This document shows positions 1-7,982 of a stretch of DNA of 64,000 bases, in pieces (the stretch's first letter is position 1; every line of letters begins with the position of its first letter). The DNA is from Pseudorhodoferax soli. GTDB lineage: Bacteria > Pseudomonadota > Gammaproteobacteria > Burkholderiales > Burkholderiaceae_C. Location: the NCBI RefSeq assembly GCF_003337555.1, contig NZ_QPJK01000003.1, positions 608,711 through 672,710 of the forward strand, in the 5' to 3' direction. The position numbers and the translations under genes are program-made. Under the pieces are notes generated by a model that saw only the letters and a program-made list of their open reading frames with translations, made no database searches and had not been told where the DNA came from.

Positions 1-667
1 TGACGGGCTGGGCATCGATCTCGAACTCCGGGATCTGCACCGCGTGGGCCCACTGTTCGTTGTCGAGCACGAGGCCGACGGGCATGGCGCCCAGCTGCCA
101 GCGCGTGGCCGGCACCAGCAGCGGCGCGGTCGGCCGGCGCGGTTCGCGCGCCAGCAGCGGCACCGGCACGCCCAGGCGCTGGGCCTGCACCAGGATCTCC
201 TCGCCCCGCCGGTCCTCGTGCAGCACCGCCAGACGAAAGAAGTACAGGCCGGCGTCGCTGTCGGGCGCCTTCTCCAGCAGTTCCAGCGTGCTTTCGAGTT
301 GCTCCAGCAGGTAGGCCCGCGTGGTGGCCGCATCGGGCCCCTGCTCGGCGCCATCGGCCCACCACAGGTCGGCCCGCGGCTCGATGGAGGCCAGCCGCAG
401 CGGCTGCGGTGGACAGGCCGCACCCTGGTGGCGCTGTGGGTTGCGGCCGATCCAGCGCTCGGCGAACCAGCCGGCATGGCCAGCCAGCCACAGCGGATCG
501 CCCGTGCGGCCGGCCATGCCCGCGCCATGGCGTTCGCACAGGCTGAGCAGGTGCAGCGTGTGGTTGCGCGCATCCATCAGGGCCAGCGACAAGGCCTCGC
601 GGCCGGCGCGGCGGAAGGCGGGCGTGTCCACGGACGCGGACAGCGTGGCGGCGGAAGACGTTGGCAT
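1..667 (-). CDS. senA: EgtB/SenA-type nonheme iron enzyme (5' part, runs off left edge)
   Basis: The first 222 codons of a gene that continues past the left edge. The translation shows the N-terminal DinB-like domain of the EgtB/OvoA/SenA family: RNHTLHLL near residue 35, then PLWLAGHAGWFAERW, which matches the W-x3-H-x2-WF-x-E signature holding the first iron-ligand histidine, and LHEDRRGEE near residue 150 at the place of the HxxxHxE ligand motif. Family members join sulfur or selenium to hercynine or histidine. The stretch ALSLALMDARNHT resembles my memory of SenA, the selenoneine synthase of Variovorax, more than ergothioneine EgtB, but this is memory and not a search. The C-terminal FGE-like domain and any senB/senC neighbours lie outside the window. 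The ATG at 667 is preceded by a -10-like CATAAT with almost no leader. The second ligand motif has Arg where His is expected. Confidence 0.62.
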   Translation of the reverse strand, partial: MPTSSAATLSASVDTPAFRRAGREALSLALMDARNHTLHLLSLCERHGAGMAGRTGDPLWLAGHAGWFAERWIGRNPQRHQGAACPPQPLRLASIEPRADLWWADGAEQGPDAATTRAYLLEQLESTLELLEKAPDSDAGLYFFRLAVLHEDRRGEEILVQAQRLGVPVPLLAREPRRPTAPLLVPATRWQLGAMPVGLVLDNEQWAHAVQIPEFEIDAQPV

Positions 668-672
668 GGGCC

Positions 673-678
673 ATTATG
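673..678 (-). promoter_or_regulatory. -10-like CATAAT just before the senA-type gene
   Basis: On the minus strand CATAAT ends five bases before the ATG at 667. A transcript from it would begin at or next to the start codon, making the mRNA leaderless. I see no good -35 hexamer at the right distance, so this is tentative. Confidence 0.3.
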
Positions 679-728
679 GGCACGCCGCCGGCACGGGTTC
701 CCACGCGGAAGGGCGCACCGGCGCAGCC

Positions 729-736
729 TATAAAAT
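729..736 (+). promoter_or_regulatory. -10-like TATAAAAT upstream of the TRAP genes
   Basis: TATAAAAT stands out in very GC-rich surroundings about 90 bases before dctQ. There is no convincing -35 element 17 bases upstream, so an activator may be needed, or the call may be wrong. Confidence 0.35.
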
Positions 737-826
737 CCGCGCGCCTCACGCACCCGACCCGCTGGCGCACAACGCCGGCGTGCCGGGTGCTTTCGCATCC
801 GGGCATCCAATACCAACGAGGAAGAC

Positions 827-1441
827 ATGCAAGGCTTGTTAAAGCTATCGCGGGCCATCGACTGGCTCAACACCCAGGTCGGCAAGTGGGTGATCTGGTT
901 GATCCTGGCGTCCACCGCCATCAGTGCCATCAATGCCGTGGTGCGCAAGGTGTTCAACACCAGCTCCAATGCCTACCTCGAGGTCCAGTGGTACCTGTTC
1001 GCCTGGTCCTTCCTGGTCGCCGCCGGCGTGACGCTGCTCAACCGCGAGCATGTGCGCATCGACGTGCTCAACAGCCGCCTGCCCAAGAAGGCGCAGGTCT
1101 GGATCGACATCGTCGGCTTCGCGCTGTTCCTCACGCCGCTGTGCCTGCTGGTGCTGTACTACACCGTGCCGATGACGCTGCAGCAATACCAGAGCGGCGA
1201 GATGTCCGGCAACCCCGGCGGCCTGATCCGCTGGCCCGTGTGGCTGGCGCTGCCGGTTGGCTTCACGCTGCTGATGCTGCAGGGCTGGTCCGAGCTCATC
1301 AAGCGCATCGCTTTCCTGACCGGCGACGGACCGGACCCGACCGTCAAGGCCGGCGAGAAAAGCGCTGAAGAAGAACTGGCCGAGATCCTGCGCCAACGCG
1401 AGCAGGGCGAGGCCGCCGCGGCCCCCGCAGCGGCCCGCTGA
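827..1441 (+). CDS. dctQ: TRAP transporter small permease subunit (DctQ/TakQ type)
   Basis: A 204-residue inner-membrane protein with four hydrophobic segments, near residues 20-38, 52-73, 92-113 and 134-155, as in DctQ-type subunits. It pairs with the large subunit to drive sodium-dependent uptake of a substrate delivered by a periplasmic binding protein. The charged, Ala-rich C-terminus (about 45 residues) should be cytoplasmic. The start is set by GAGGAAG just before the ATG. The dctM start follows the stop by about 20 bases, so the two form one operon. The convergent gene at 3354-4436 encodes the matching binding protein. Confidence 0.88.
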   Translation: MQGLLKLSRAIDWLNTQVGKWVIWLILASTAISAINAVVRKVFNTSSNAYLEVQWYLFAWSFLVAAGVTLLNREHVRIDVLNSRLPKKAQVWIDIVGFALFLTPLCLLVLYYTVPMTLQQYQSGEMSGNPGGLIRWPVWLALPVGFTLLMLQGWSELIKRIAFLTGDGPDPTVKAGEKSAEEELAEILRQREQGEAAAAPAAAR

Positions 1442-1461
1442 GCGCGCCGGAGACGACAACG

Positions 1462-3288
1462 ATGGAATTCATCACCACCAACTTCGCCCCGATCATGTTC
1501 GCGGGGCTGATCTGTTTTCTGCTGCTGGGCTTTCCAGTGGCATTCAGCCTGGGCGCCTGCGGGCTGAGCTTCGGCATCATCGGCATCGAGCTCGGGGTGT
1601 TCCCGGCCTCGGTGCTGGCCTGGCTGCCGCAGCGCCTGATCGGGATCATGGCCAACGACACGCTGCTGGCCGTGCCCTTCTTCACGCTGATGGGCCTGAT
1701 CCTGGAGCGCAGCGGCATGGCCGAGGACCTGCTCGACACCGTCGGCCAGGTGTTCGGCCCCATGCGCGGGGGCCTGGCGCTGGCCGTGGTCTTCGTCGGC
1801 GCACTGCTGGCGGCCACCACCGGTGTGGTGGCGGCCTCCGTGATCTCCATGGGCCTGATCTCGCTGCCCATCATGCTGCGCTATGGCTACGACCGGAAGT
1901 TCACCAGCGGCGTGATCGCAGCCTCGGGCACGTTGGCGCAGATCATCCCGCCCTCGCTGGTGCTGATCATCATGGCCGACCAGCTCGGCCGCAGCGTGGG
2001 CGACATGTACAAGGGGGCGTTCGTGCCGGCCTTCATGCTGGTGGGCTGCTATGTGCTCTACATCGCCGCGCTGGCCATCTTCAAGCCGGCCAGCGTGCCG
2101 GCCCTGCCGCCCGAGGCGCGCATCTACCGCGAGCCGAACGGCAGCGGCGGCTACCCCTCTCTGCTGGCGCTGGCGGTCATCTCCTTCCTGGTGTCGATGC
2201 TGCTGGCGCGCCACATGCCCGAGGTGCACAGCTGGTGGCTGAACAAGGAGGTCACCTCCGTCGCCACCGACGAGAAGGTCGTGGTCGCCATGTGCGGCGG
2301 TGCCATGGTGGCGCTGCTGATCGCGCTGCTGAACAAGTTCATCGGCCTCGGCCTGCTCTCGCGCCTGGCCGAGCGCGTGACCTTCGTGCTGATCCCGCCG
2401 CTGCTGCTGATCTTCCTGGTGCTGGGCACGATCTTCCTGGGCGTGGCCACGCCGACCGAGGGCGGCGCCATGGGTGCCATGGGCGCCATCGTCATGGCCT
2501 GGATGCGCGGCAGGCTCGGCCTGGCGCTGCTCAAGCAGGCGCTCGCCAGCACCACCAAGCTGGGCAGCTTCGTGATGTTCATCCTGATCGGCGCCACTGT
2601 GTTCGGCCTGGTGTTCCAGGCCGCGGACGGCCCGATCTGGGTCGAGCACCTGCTGGCCAGCCTGCCGGGTGGACAGATCGGGTTCCTGATCTTCGTGAAC
2701 CTGCTGGTGTTCTTCCTGGCGTTCTTCCTGGACTACTTCGAGTTGTCCTTCATCGTCGTGCCGCTGCTCGCACCGGTGGCCAACAAGTTGGGCATCGACC
2801 TGATCTGGTTCGGCGTGCTGCTGGCCATGACCATGCAGACCTCGTTCATGCACCCGCCGTTCGGCTTCGCGCTGTTCTTCCTGCGTTCGGTGGCGCCGGA
2901 CAAGCCCTATGTGGACCGCGTGACCAAGAAGGTCATGGACCCGGTCACGACCATGCAGATCTACAAGGGCGCGATTCCCTTCCTGTTCATCCAGCTGTTC
3001 ATGGTGGGCGTGATGATCGCCTTCCCGAACCTGGTCACGGGCAGCCTGGACAAGGTGCAGAGCTATGACCTCAAGGCCGTCGGCGAACAGATGCGCCAAG
3101 GGCTGCAGCCCGAAAGCGGCGGCGAAGGCTACGGCGCCGATGGCGGCTACGGCGCCGACGAGAAGCCGGCAGAGCCCGAGGGCGGCGCATCCGCGCCGGC
3201 CGTGCCGGCACCCGAGGCGGCCCCTGCCGCCGCCGACGACGACCCGATGAAGGCCATGCAGGACGCGCTCAAGCAGCAAAAGCCCTGA
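1462..3288 (+). CDS. dctM: TRAP transporter large permease subunit (DctM/TakM type)
   Basis: A 608-residue multi-spanning membrane protein of the DctM family, the transport subunit that exchanges sodium for a binding-protein-delivered organic acid. It opens with hydrophobic helices (MFAGLICFLLLGFPVAFSLG) and carries the family's VATPTEGGAMGAMGA segment in the second half. It is longer than the common DctM of about 430 residues, as in the TakM branch, through an expanded middle (about residues 215-310) and a C-terminal tail. The last 60 residues are Gly/Ala/Pro/Glu-rich with a short repeat (YGADGGYGADE) and look disordered and cytoplasmic. The gene lies directly after dctQ and ends just before a strong terminator. 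Confidence 0.88.
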   Translation: MEFITTNFAPIMFAGLICFLLLGFPVAFSLGACGLSFGIIGIELGVFPASVLAWLPQRLIGIMANDTLLAVPFFTLMGLILERSGMAEDLLDTVGQVFGPMRGGLALAVVFVGALLAATTGVVAASVISMGLISLPIMLRYGYDRKFTSGVIAASGTLAQIIPPSLVLIIMADQLGRSVGDMYKGAFVPAFMLVGCYVLYIAALAIFKPASVPALPPEARIYREPNGSGGYPSLLALAVISFLVSMLLARHMPEVHSWWLNKEVTSVATDEKVVVAMCGGAMVALLIALLNKFIGLGLLSRLAERVTFVLIPPLLLIFLVLGTIFLGVATPTEGGAMGAMGAIVMAWMRGRLGLALLKQALASTTKLGSFVMFILIGATVFGLVFQAADGPIWVEHLLASLPGGQIGFLIFVNLLVFFLAFFLDYFELSFIVVPLLAPVANKLGIDLIWFGVLLAMTMQTSFMHPPFGFALFFLRSVAPDKPYVDRVTKKVMDPVTTMQIYKGAIPFLFIQLFMVGVMIAFPNLVTGSLDKVQSYDLKAVGEQMRQGLQPESGGEGYGADGGYGADEKPAEPEGGASAPAVPAPEAAPAAADDDPMKAMQDALKQQKP

Positions 3289-3302
3289 GCTGCCTCACCA
3301 TG

Positions 3303-3338
3303 AAAAAAGCCCCGCGGCGTGCGCCGCGGGGCTTTTTT
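3303..3338. terminator. bidirectional rho-independent terminator
   Basis: A 10-bp GC-rich stem (arms 3309-3318 and 3323-3332, loop GTGC) is flanked by A6 on the left and T6 on the right. It can stop dctQM transcription on the plus strand and dctP transcription on the minus strand, which converge here. Confidence 0.93.
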
Positions 3339-3353
3339 CTTCGGGCCTGAAGA

Positions 3354-4436
3354 TCAGATCTTCACGCCGTTCATGTACTGGTTGAACGGGAACTCGGAGA
3401 AGCGGTTCCACAGGATCTGGTCGCGCTGGAAGGCACGCATGTCCTGGTGGATCTTCTTGAACTCGGGCGACTTGGCCTCGTGCTCGGCGAACACTTCCAT
3501 GCAGGACTTGAAGCCGGCATCGATCACGGCCTTGGGGAAGGCCATGAGCTTGGTGCCTTCGGCCACGAGCTTCTTGATCGCGATCGGGTTGAAGGCGTCG
3601 TACTTGGCCGTCATGTCGGTCGCGGCCACCTTGCAGGCGGCGTCCAGGATGGCCTTGTTCTCGTCGGACAGCGCGTTGTACTTCTTCACGTTGATGAAGA
3701 ATTCCAGGTCGGCGCCGCCTTCCCACCAGCCGGGGTAGTAGTAGTAAGGCGCGACCTTGTTGAAGCCCAGCTTCGCATCGTCGTAAGGACCGACGAATTC
3801 GGCCGCATCCAGCGTGCCCTTTTCCAGCGCCTGGTACACGTCGCCGGCCGGCATGTTCTGCGAGACCACGCCCAGCTTGGCCATGCCTTCGCCGAACACG
3901 CCGCCGCCCATGCGCATCTTCAGGCCCTTGAGGTCGGCCGCGGTCTTGATCTCCTTGCGGTACCAGCCGCCCATTTGCGTGCCGGTGTTGCCGGCGCTGG
4001 CCGTCTTGAAGTTGTACTGCGCGAAGAAGGCGTCCAGCAGCTTGCGGCCGTTGCCGTGGTCCTTCCACGAGGTGTTCTGGCGCGTCGTCAGGCCGAAGGG
4101 CACGGCGCAGCTGAACGCGAAGATCGGGTCCTTGCCGGTGAAGTAGTAGGCCGCGCTCTGGGCCATCTCGATGTTGTCGCCCTGCAGCGCATCGACCACA
4201 CCGAATGCAGGCATCAGTTCGCCGGCCGGATGCACGGAGATCTCGAACTTGCCGCCCGACAGTGCCTTGACCGTCTTGGACAGCATTTCGGCGCTGCCGA
4301 AGATGGTGTCCAGCGAGCGCGGGAAGCTCGAAGCCAGGCGCCAACGCACTGCGGCCTGGGCGTGCACAGCCGGCGCGATGCCCGTGGCCAGCACACCGGC
4401 GATGCCAGCATTCTTGATGACGGAACGACGATCCAT
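3354..4436 (-). CDS. dctP: TRAP transporter periplasmic binding protein (DctP/TakP type)
   Basis: A 360-residue extracytoplasmic solute receptor. The N-terminus has a twin-arginine export signal (MDRRSVIKNAGIAGVLATG... ending near VHAQ), so the protein is probably exported folded by Tat. The mature part starts with VRWRLASSFPRSLDTIFG, which is typical of the TakP branch; characterised TakP binds 2-oxo acids such as pyruvate as a dimer. The ligand here is inferred, not shown. GGAGAG lies eight bases before the ATG. The gene converges on dctQM and shares its terminator, so receptor and permease are under separate promoters. Confidence 0.87.
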   Translation of the reverse strand: MDRRSVIKNAGIAGVLATGIAPAVHAQAAVRWRLASSFPRSLDTIFGSAEMLSKTVKALSGGKFEISVHPAGELMPAFGVVDALQGDNIEMAQSAAYYFTGKDPIFAFSCAVPFGLTTRQNTSWKDHGNGRKLLDAFFAQYNFKTASAGNTGTQMGGWYRKEIKTAADLKGLKMRMGGGVFGEGMAKLGVVSQNMPAGDVYQALEKGTLDAAEFVGPYDDAKLGFNKVAPYYYYPGWWEGGADLEFFINVKKYNALSDENKAILDAACKVAATDMTAKYDAFNPIAIKKLVAEGTKLMAFPKAVIDAGFKSCMEVFAEHEAKSPEFKKIHQDMRAFQRDQILWNRFSEFPFNQYMNGVKI

Positions 4437-4521
4437 TGAAAAGCTCTCCGAAGAATCAACAAAAGAAAAACCCGCTTCCCTTTTGGAGAAACGGGGACCA
4501 GAGGTCGGCGCCGATTGTAGA

Positions 4522-4540
4522 AAGCGGTTACAAGCCGCTT
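4522..4540 (-). terminator. weak hairpin after dxs
   Basis: Six-base arms AAGCGG (4522-4527) and CCGCTT (4535-4540) lie between the dxs stop and the dctP start. There is no clean T-run on either side, so termination is only possible. Confidence 0.25.
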
Positions 4541-4568
4541 CTTGCGGGTTTACCCCTGAACGAGGGCT

Positions 4569-6494
4569 TCACGCCACGAGCTTGAGGGCCGCCTGGGCCT
4601 GCTCGACGAGAGAAGGAAAGCGCGCCTCGATCGCCTTGGCGATGCCCGGCGCATCGAGGCCTTGCAAGGCCAGCAGCTTGGCCGGGTCGCCATGCTCGAT
4701 GAAGCGGTCCGGCAGGCCCAGCTGCAGCAAGGGCTTGGCCACGCCTGCAGCAGCCAGTGCCTCGGCCACGGCACTGCCGGCACCGCCCATGATGGCGCCC
4801 TCCTCCACCGTGACCAGCGCGTCGTGCTCGGCCGCGACCTGCAGCAGCAGCGCGGTGTCCAGCGGCTTGACCCAGCGCATGTTGACCACCGCGGCGTTGA
4901 GCCGCTCGGCCGCTTCCAGTGCGGGATACAGCAAGGTACCGAAGGCCAGGATGGCGATGCGCCGGCCGGCGGCCGGCCGCTGCGCCTGGCGCCGCACCTC
5001 GCCCTTGCCATAGGGCAAGGGCTGCAGGTCGGTGGCCACGCTGGCACCGACACCGGCACCGCGCGGATAGCGCACCGCCACCGGATGCTCCTGCGCGAAG
5101 GCGGTGCTGAGCAGGCCGCGGCATTCGGCTTCATCGGCCGGACAGGCGATCGCCATGTTCGGGATGCAGCGCAGGAACGGGATGTCGTAGGCCCCCGCGT
5201 GCGTGGCGCCGTCGGCGCCAACGAGGCCGGCGCGGTCCAGCGCGAACACCACGGGCAGGTTCTGCAGCGCCACGTCGTGGATCAGCTGGTCGTAGGCGCG
5301 CTGCAGGAAGGTCGAGTAGATCGCCACCACGGGCTTGAGTCCCTGCGTGGCCAGGCCCGCGGCGAAGGTAACGGCATGCTGCTCGGCGATGCCGACGTCG
5401 TAGTAGCGCTTGGGAAAGCGCTGCTCGAACTCCACCATGCCCGAACCCTCGCGCATGGCCGGCGTGATGCCGACCAGGCGCGGGTCGTGCGCGGCCATGT
5501 CGCACAGCCACTGGCCGAACACCTGCGTGAAGGTGGGCTTGCCCGGCGTGGCGGGCTTGACCAGGCCCACGCGCGGGTCGAACTTGCCGGGGCCGTGGTA
5601 GGCCACGGGATCGGCCTCGGCCAGCTTGTAGCCCTGGCCCTTCTTGGTGACCACATGCAGGAACTGCGGGCCCTTCAACTGGCGGATGTTCTCCAGCGTG
5701 GGGATCAGCGACTCGAGGTCGTGCCCATCGATCGGCCCGATGTAGTTGAAGCCGAACTGCTCGAACATGGTGCCCGGCACGACCATGCCCTTGGCATGCT
5801 GCTCCAGCCGCTTGGCCAGCTCGAACAATGGGGGCGCGGCCTTGAGCACCTGCTTGCCGACGTTCTTCGCACGTGCGTAGAAGTTGCCCGACAGCAGTTG
5901 TGCGAGGTAGCGGTTCAGCGCGCCCACCGGCGGGCTGATGCTCATGTCGTTGTCGTTCAGGATCACGAGCAGGTTGCAGTCGCACACGCCCGCGTTGTTG
6001 AGCGCTTCGAAGGCCATGCCGGCGGTCAGCGCGCCGTCGCCGATGACGGCCACAGCGTGGGTGTCTTCTCCCTTGTGCTTGGCCGCCATGGCCATGCCCA
6101 GCGCAGCGGAGATCGAGGTCGAGGAATGGGCCGTGCCGAAGGTGTCGTACGGGCTCTCGCTGCGCATCGGAAAGCCCGACAGGCCGCCCAGCTGGCGCAG
6201 CGTGGGCATGCGGTCGCGCCGGCCGGTCAGGATCTTGTGCGGATAGGTCTGGTGGCCCACATCCCAGACCAGTTGGTCGGCCGGCGTGTTGAAGACGTAG
6301 TGCAGCGCCACCGTGAGTTCCACGGTCCCGAGATTGGAGCTCAGGTGGCCGCCGGTCCTCGACACGCTGTCGAGCACGTAGGCGCGCAGCTGGTCGGCCA
6401 GGGGTTTGAGTTCGTGGCGCGGCAGCCGGCGCAGGTCGGCCGGGTCGTTGATGCGCATGAGCAGCGGGTAGGCCGCTGCGTCCGGATTCGCCAT
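4569..6494 (-). CDS. dxs: 1-deoxy-D-xylulose-5-phosphate synthase
   Basis: A 641-residue cytoplasmic enzyme that condenses pyruvate and glyceraldehyde 3-phosphate to DXP, the first step of the MEP isoprenoid pathway. The thiamine diphosphate motif is present (GDGALTAG near residue 152, then LNDND), as are the transketolase-like glutamate in [10 protein letters not shown] and a complete C-terminal domain. Length is normal (about 620-640). It follows ispA with a short gap, giving the order xseB-ispA-dxs, common in proteobacteria and supplying farnesyl diphosphate precursors. GGAGAG precedes the ATG. Confidence 0.97.
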   Translation of the reverse strand: MANPDAAAYPLLMRINDPADLRRLPRHELKPLADQLRAYVLDSVSRTGGHLSSNLGTVELTVALHYVFNTPADQLVWDVGHQTYPHKILTGRRDRMPTLRQLGGLSGFPMRSESPYDTFGTAHSSTSISAALGMAMAAKHKGEDTHAVAVIGDGALTAGMAFEALNNAGVCDCNLLVILNDNDMSISPPVGALNRYLAQLLSGNFYARAKNVGKQVLKAAPPLFELAKRLEQHAKGMVVPGTMFEQFGFNYIGPIDGHDLESLIPTLENIRQLKGPQFLHVVTKKGQGYKLAEADPVAYHGPGKFDPRVGLVKPATPGKPTFTQVFGQWLCDMAAHDPRLVGITPAMREGSGMVEFEQRFPKRYYDVGIAEQHAVTFAAGLATQGLKPVVAIYSTFLQRAYDQLIHDVALQNLPVVFALDRAGLVGADGATHAGAYDIPFLRCIPNMAIACPADEAECRGLLSTAFAQEHPVAVRYPRGAGVGASVATDLQPLPYGKGEVRRQAQRPAAGRRIAILAFGTLLYPALEAAERLNAAVVNMRWVKPLDTALLLQVAAEHDALVTVEEGAIMGGAGSAVAEALAAAGVAKPLLQLGLPDRFIEHGDPAKLLALQGLDAPGIAKAIEARFPSLVEQAQAALKLVA

Positions 6495-6516
6495 GGGGTT
6501 GTTCTCTCCGTAACGC

Positions 6517-7488
6517 TCAAGTCGAGCGGTTCACGACCATGTCGGCCAGGGCGCGCAGCGCGCGCGTATCGGCCAGGCCGGCGCCGGCCAGCGCCTCCAG
6601 GGCCTGGCCCAGCAGTTCCTGGGCATAGGCCTGCGAACGCGCCAGGCCCAGCACCGAGACGTAGGTGGGCTTGTCCTGCGCGGCGTCCTTGCCGGCGGTC
6701 TTGCCCAGGGTGGCGGAATCGGCCGTCACGTCCAGGATGTCGTCGACGACCTGGAACGCCAGGCCCAGCGCCGCGCCGTAGGCCGACAGGCTTTGCAGGG
6801 CCTGCGTGCTGCAGCTGCTCTCGGGGTCGCAGCACGCCGCGCCCATCATCACGCTGCCTTGCAGCAGCGCGCCGGTCTTCAGGCGGTGCATGTCGCGCAG
6901 CTGCTCTTCCGACAGCGCGCGGCCGATGCTGGCCAGGTCGATGGCCTGGCCGCCGGCCATGCCTTCGCAGCCTGCGGCGCGCGCCAGCAGGCGGCACAGC
7001 CTGGCCTGTACGCCGGCCGGGGCCGTGGCCTGCTCGGCCGTCAGCAGTTCGAAGGCCAGCGCCTGCAGGGCGTCGCCCGCCAGCAGCGCCTGGGCTTCAC
7101 CGAAGCGCACGTGCACCGTGGGCTTGCCCCGGCGCAGCACATCGTTGTCCATGCACGGCATGTCGTCGTGCACGAGCGAATAGGCGTGGATCAGCTCGAC
7201 CGCGCAGGCCGCGCGCAGCGCGGCGTCGTCCAGCGCGCGCGCCATGCCCTCGGGCTCGGCGCCGGCCACGGCCGCGCGCCCCGCCAGCACCAGCAAGGGG
7301 CGCAGCCGCTTGCCGCCATCGAGCACGGCATAGCGCATGGCCTCACGCAGCGCGGCGGGCGCCTCGTGGCCGTCGTCATCGGCCGTGTCGGGCGCGACCC
7401 AGGCCGACAGCGCGCTCTCCACGCGGTCCAGCGTGGCGGTGCTCCAGGTGGCGAGGTCGAACGCGGCGATGGCGGGCACGGCACTCAT
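6517..7488 (-). CDS. ispA: farnesyl diphosphate synthase
   Basis: A 323-residue polyprenyl synthase that makes farnesyl diphosphate from isopentenyl and dimethylallyl diphosphates. Visible motifs are GGKRLRP (58-64), the first Asp-rich motif DDMPCMD (108-114) with the two-residue insert typical of bacterial type II farnesyl synthases, and the second Asp-rich motif DDILD (249-253). It is about 20 residues longer than E. coli IspA, mostly at the N-terminus. Its ATG overlaps the xseB stop (ATGA), so translation is probably coupled. Confidence 0.95.
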   Translation of the reverse strand: MSAVPAIAAFDLATWSTATLDRVESALSAWVAPDTADDDGHEAPAALREAMRYAVLDGGKRLRPLLVLAGRAAVAGAEPEGMARALDDAALRAACAVELIHAYSLVHDDMPCMDNDVLRRGKPTVHVRFGEAQALLAGDALQALAFELLTAEQATAPAGVQARLCRLLARAAGCEGMAGGQAIDLASIGRALSEEQLRDMHRLKTGALLQGSVMMGAACCDPESSCSTQALQSLSAYGAALGLAFQVVDDILDVTADSATLGKTAGKDAAQDKPTYVSVLGLARSQAYAQELLGQALEALAGAGLADTRALRALADMVVNRST

Positions 7489-7724
7489 TCGGCGCTCCAG
7501 GGCTTGATCTGGCCTTGCTGGTCCAGCACGCGGATCTGGTCTTCCACGGCGTCGAGCCGGCCGCGGCAGAACTGCAGCAGTTCTGCGCCACGGCGGTAGC
7601 CGGTCAACAGGCCGTCCAGCGGCATCTGGCCCGATTCCATCTGGCCCACCAGCGCTTCCAGCTCCTGCAGCGCGGCCTCGTAGCTGACCGGAGCGGGTGG
7701 GGGCGAGGCGGCGGCCTTGGGCAT
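7485..7724 (-). CDS. xseB: exodeoxyribonuclease VII small subunit
   Basis: A 79-residue protein with the XseB core [19 protein letters not shown], followed by a short helical region containing [11 protein letters not shown]. It forms the multi-copy small subunit of exonuclease VII, which degrades single-stranded DNA; the large subunit gene xseA is not in the window. I chose the ATG at 7724 (MPKAAAS) over an upstream ATG at 7784 because the extra 20 residues are Pro/Arg-rich and not family-like. First gene of the xseB-ispA-dxs operon. Confidence 0.9.
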   Translation of the reverse strand: MPKAAASPPPAPVSYEAALQELEALVGQMESGQMPLDGLLTGYRRGAELLQFCRGRLDAVEDQIRVLDQQGQIKPWSAE

Positions 7725-7816
7725 GGGCGATCTGGAGCGAGTTGGGGCGAAGGGCGGGATTTTAGGCGCTGCGCCGCCACGCATTCCTTACAGGGCGAAC
7801 TGACATCGGTCGGGGC

Positions 7817-7982
7817 TACAATCGCGCCTCTTTTTCCCTAGCAAGCGGCAACGCTTCGAAAGGAGCCTCGGCGGCTCAGCCGATCCACCCCTCCCGCGCG
7901 AATCTCCACTGGTGCCTTGGTGCCGTCGGAACAGGCGCCTACCCTGCCCCTTCATAGGGGGAGTCTCTAGGTCAGGACATGC
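7817..7982 (+). promoter_or_regulatory. promoter and about 150-nt structured leader of the Rieske gene
   Basis: A -10-like TACAAT (7817-7822) would start a transcript near 7829, leaving a leader of about 150 bases. It contains several potential hairpins: CGGC/GCCG around the GGCTCA loop, two GGTGCC copies facing GGCGCC, and CCCC-TTCATA-GGGG (7947-7960) about 13 bases before the AGGA ribosome site. No -35 match is visible at standard spacing. I could not match it to a known riboswitch by eye. Confidence 0.4.

Noticed and set aside
4662..7841. Open frame of more than 1,000 codons on the plus strand opposite dxs, ispA and xseB
   Set aside because: High-GC DNA leaves long open frames opposite real genes. 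The translation is Arg/His/Gln-rich with no domain, and the minus-strand genes have clear motifs.
7829..7982. Glycine, fluoride or cobalamin riboswitch in the Rieske leader
   Set aside because: Some short words (such as AAGGAGC and GGCGCCTAC) recall known aptamers, but the conserved cores are not complete.
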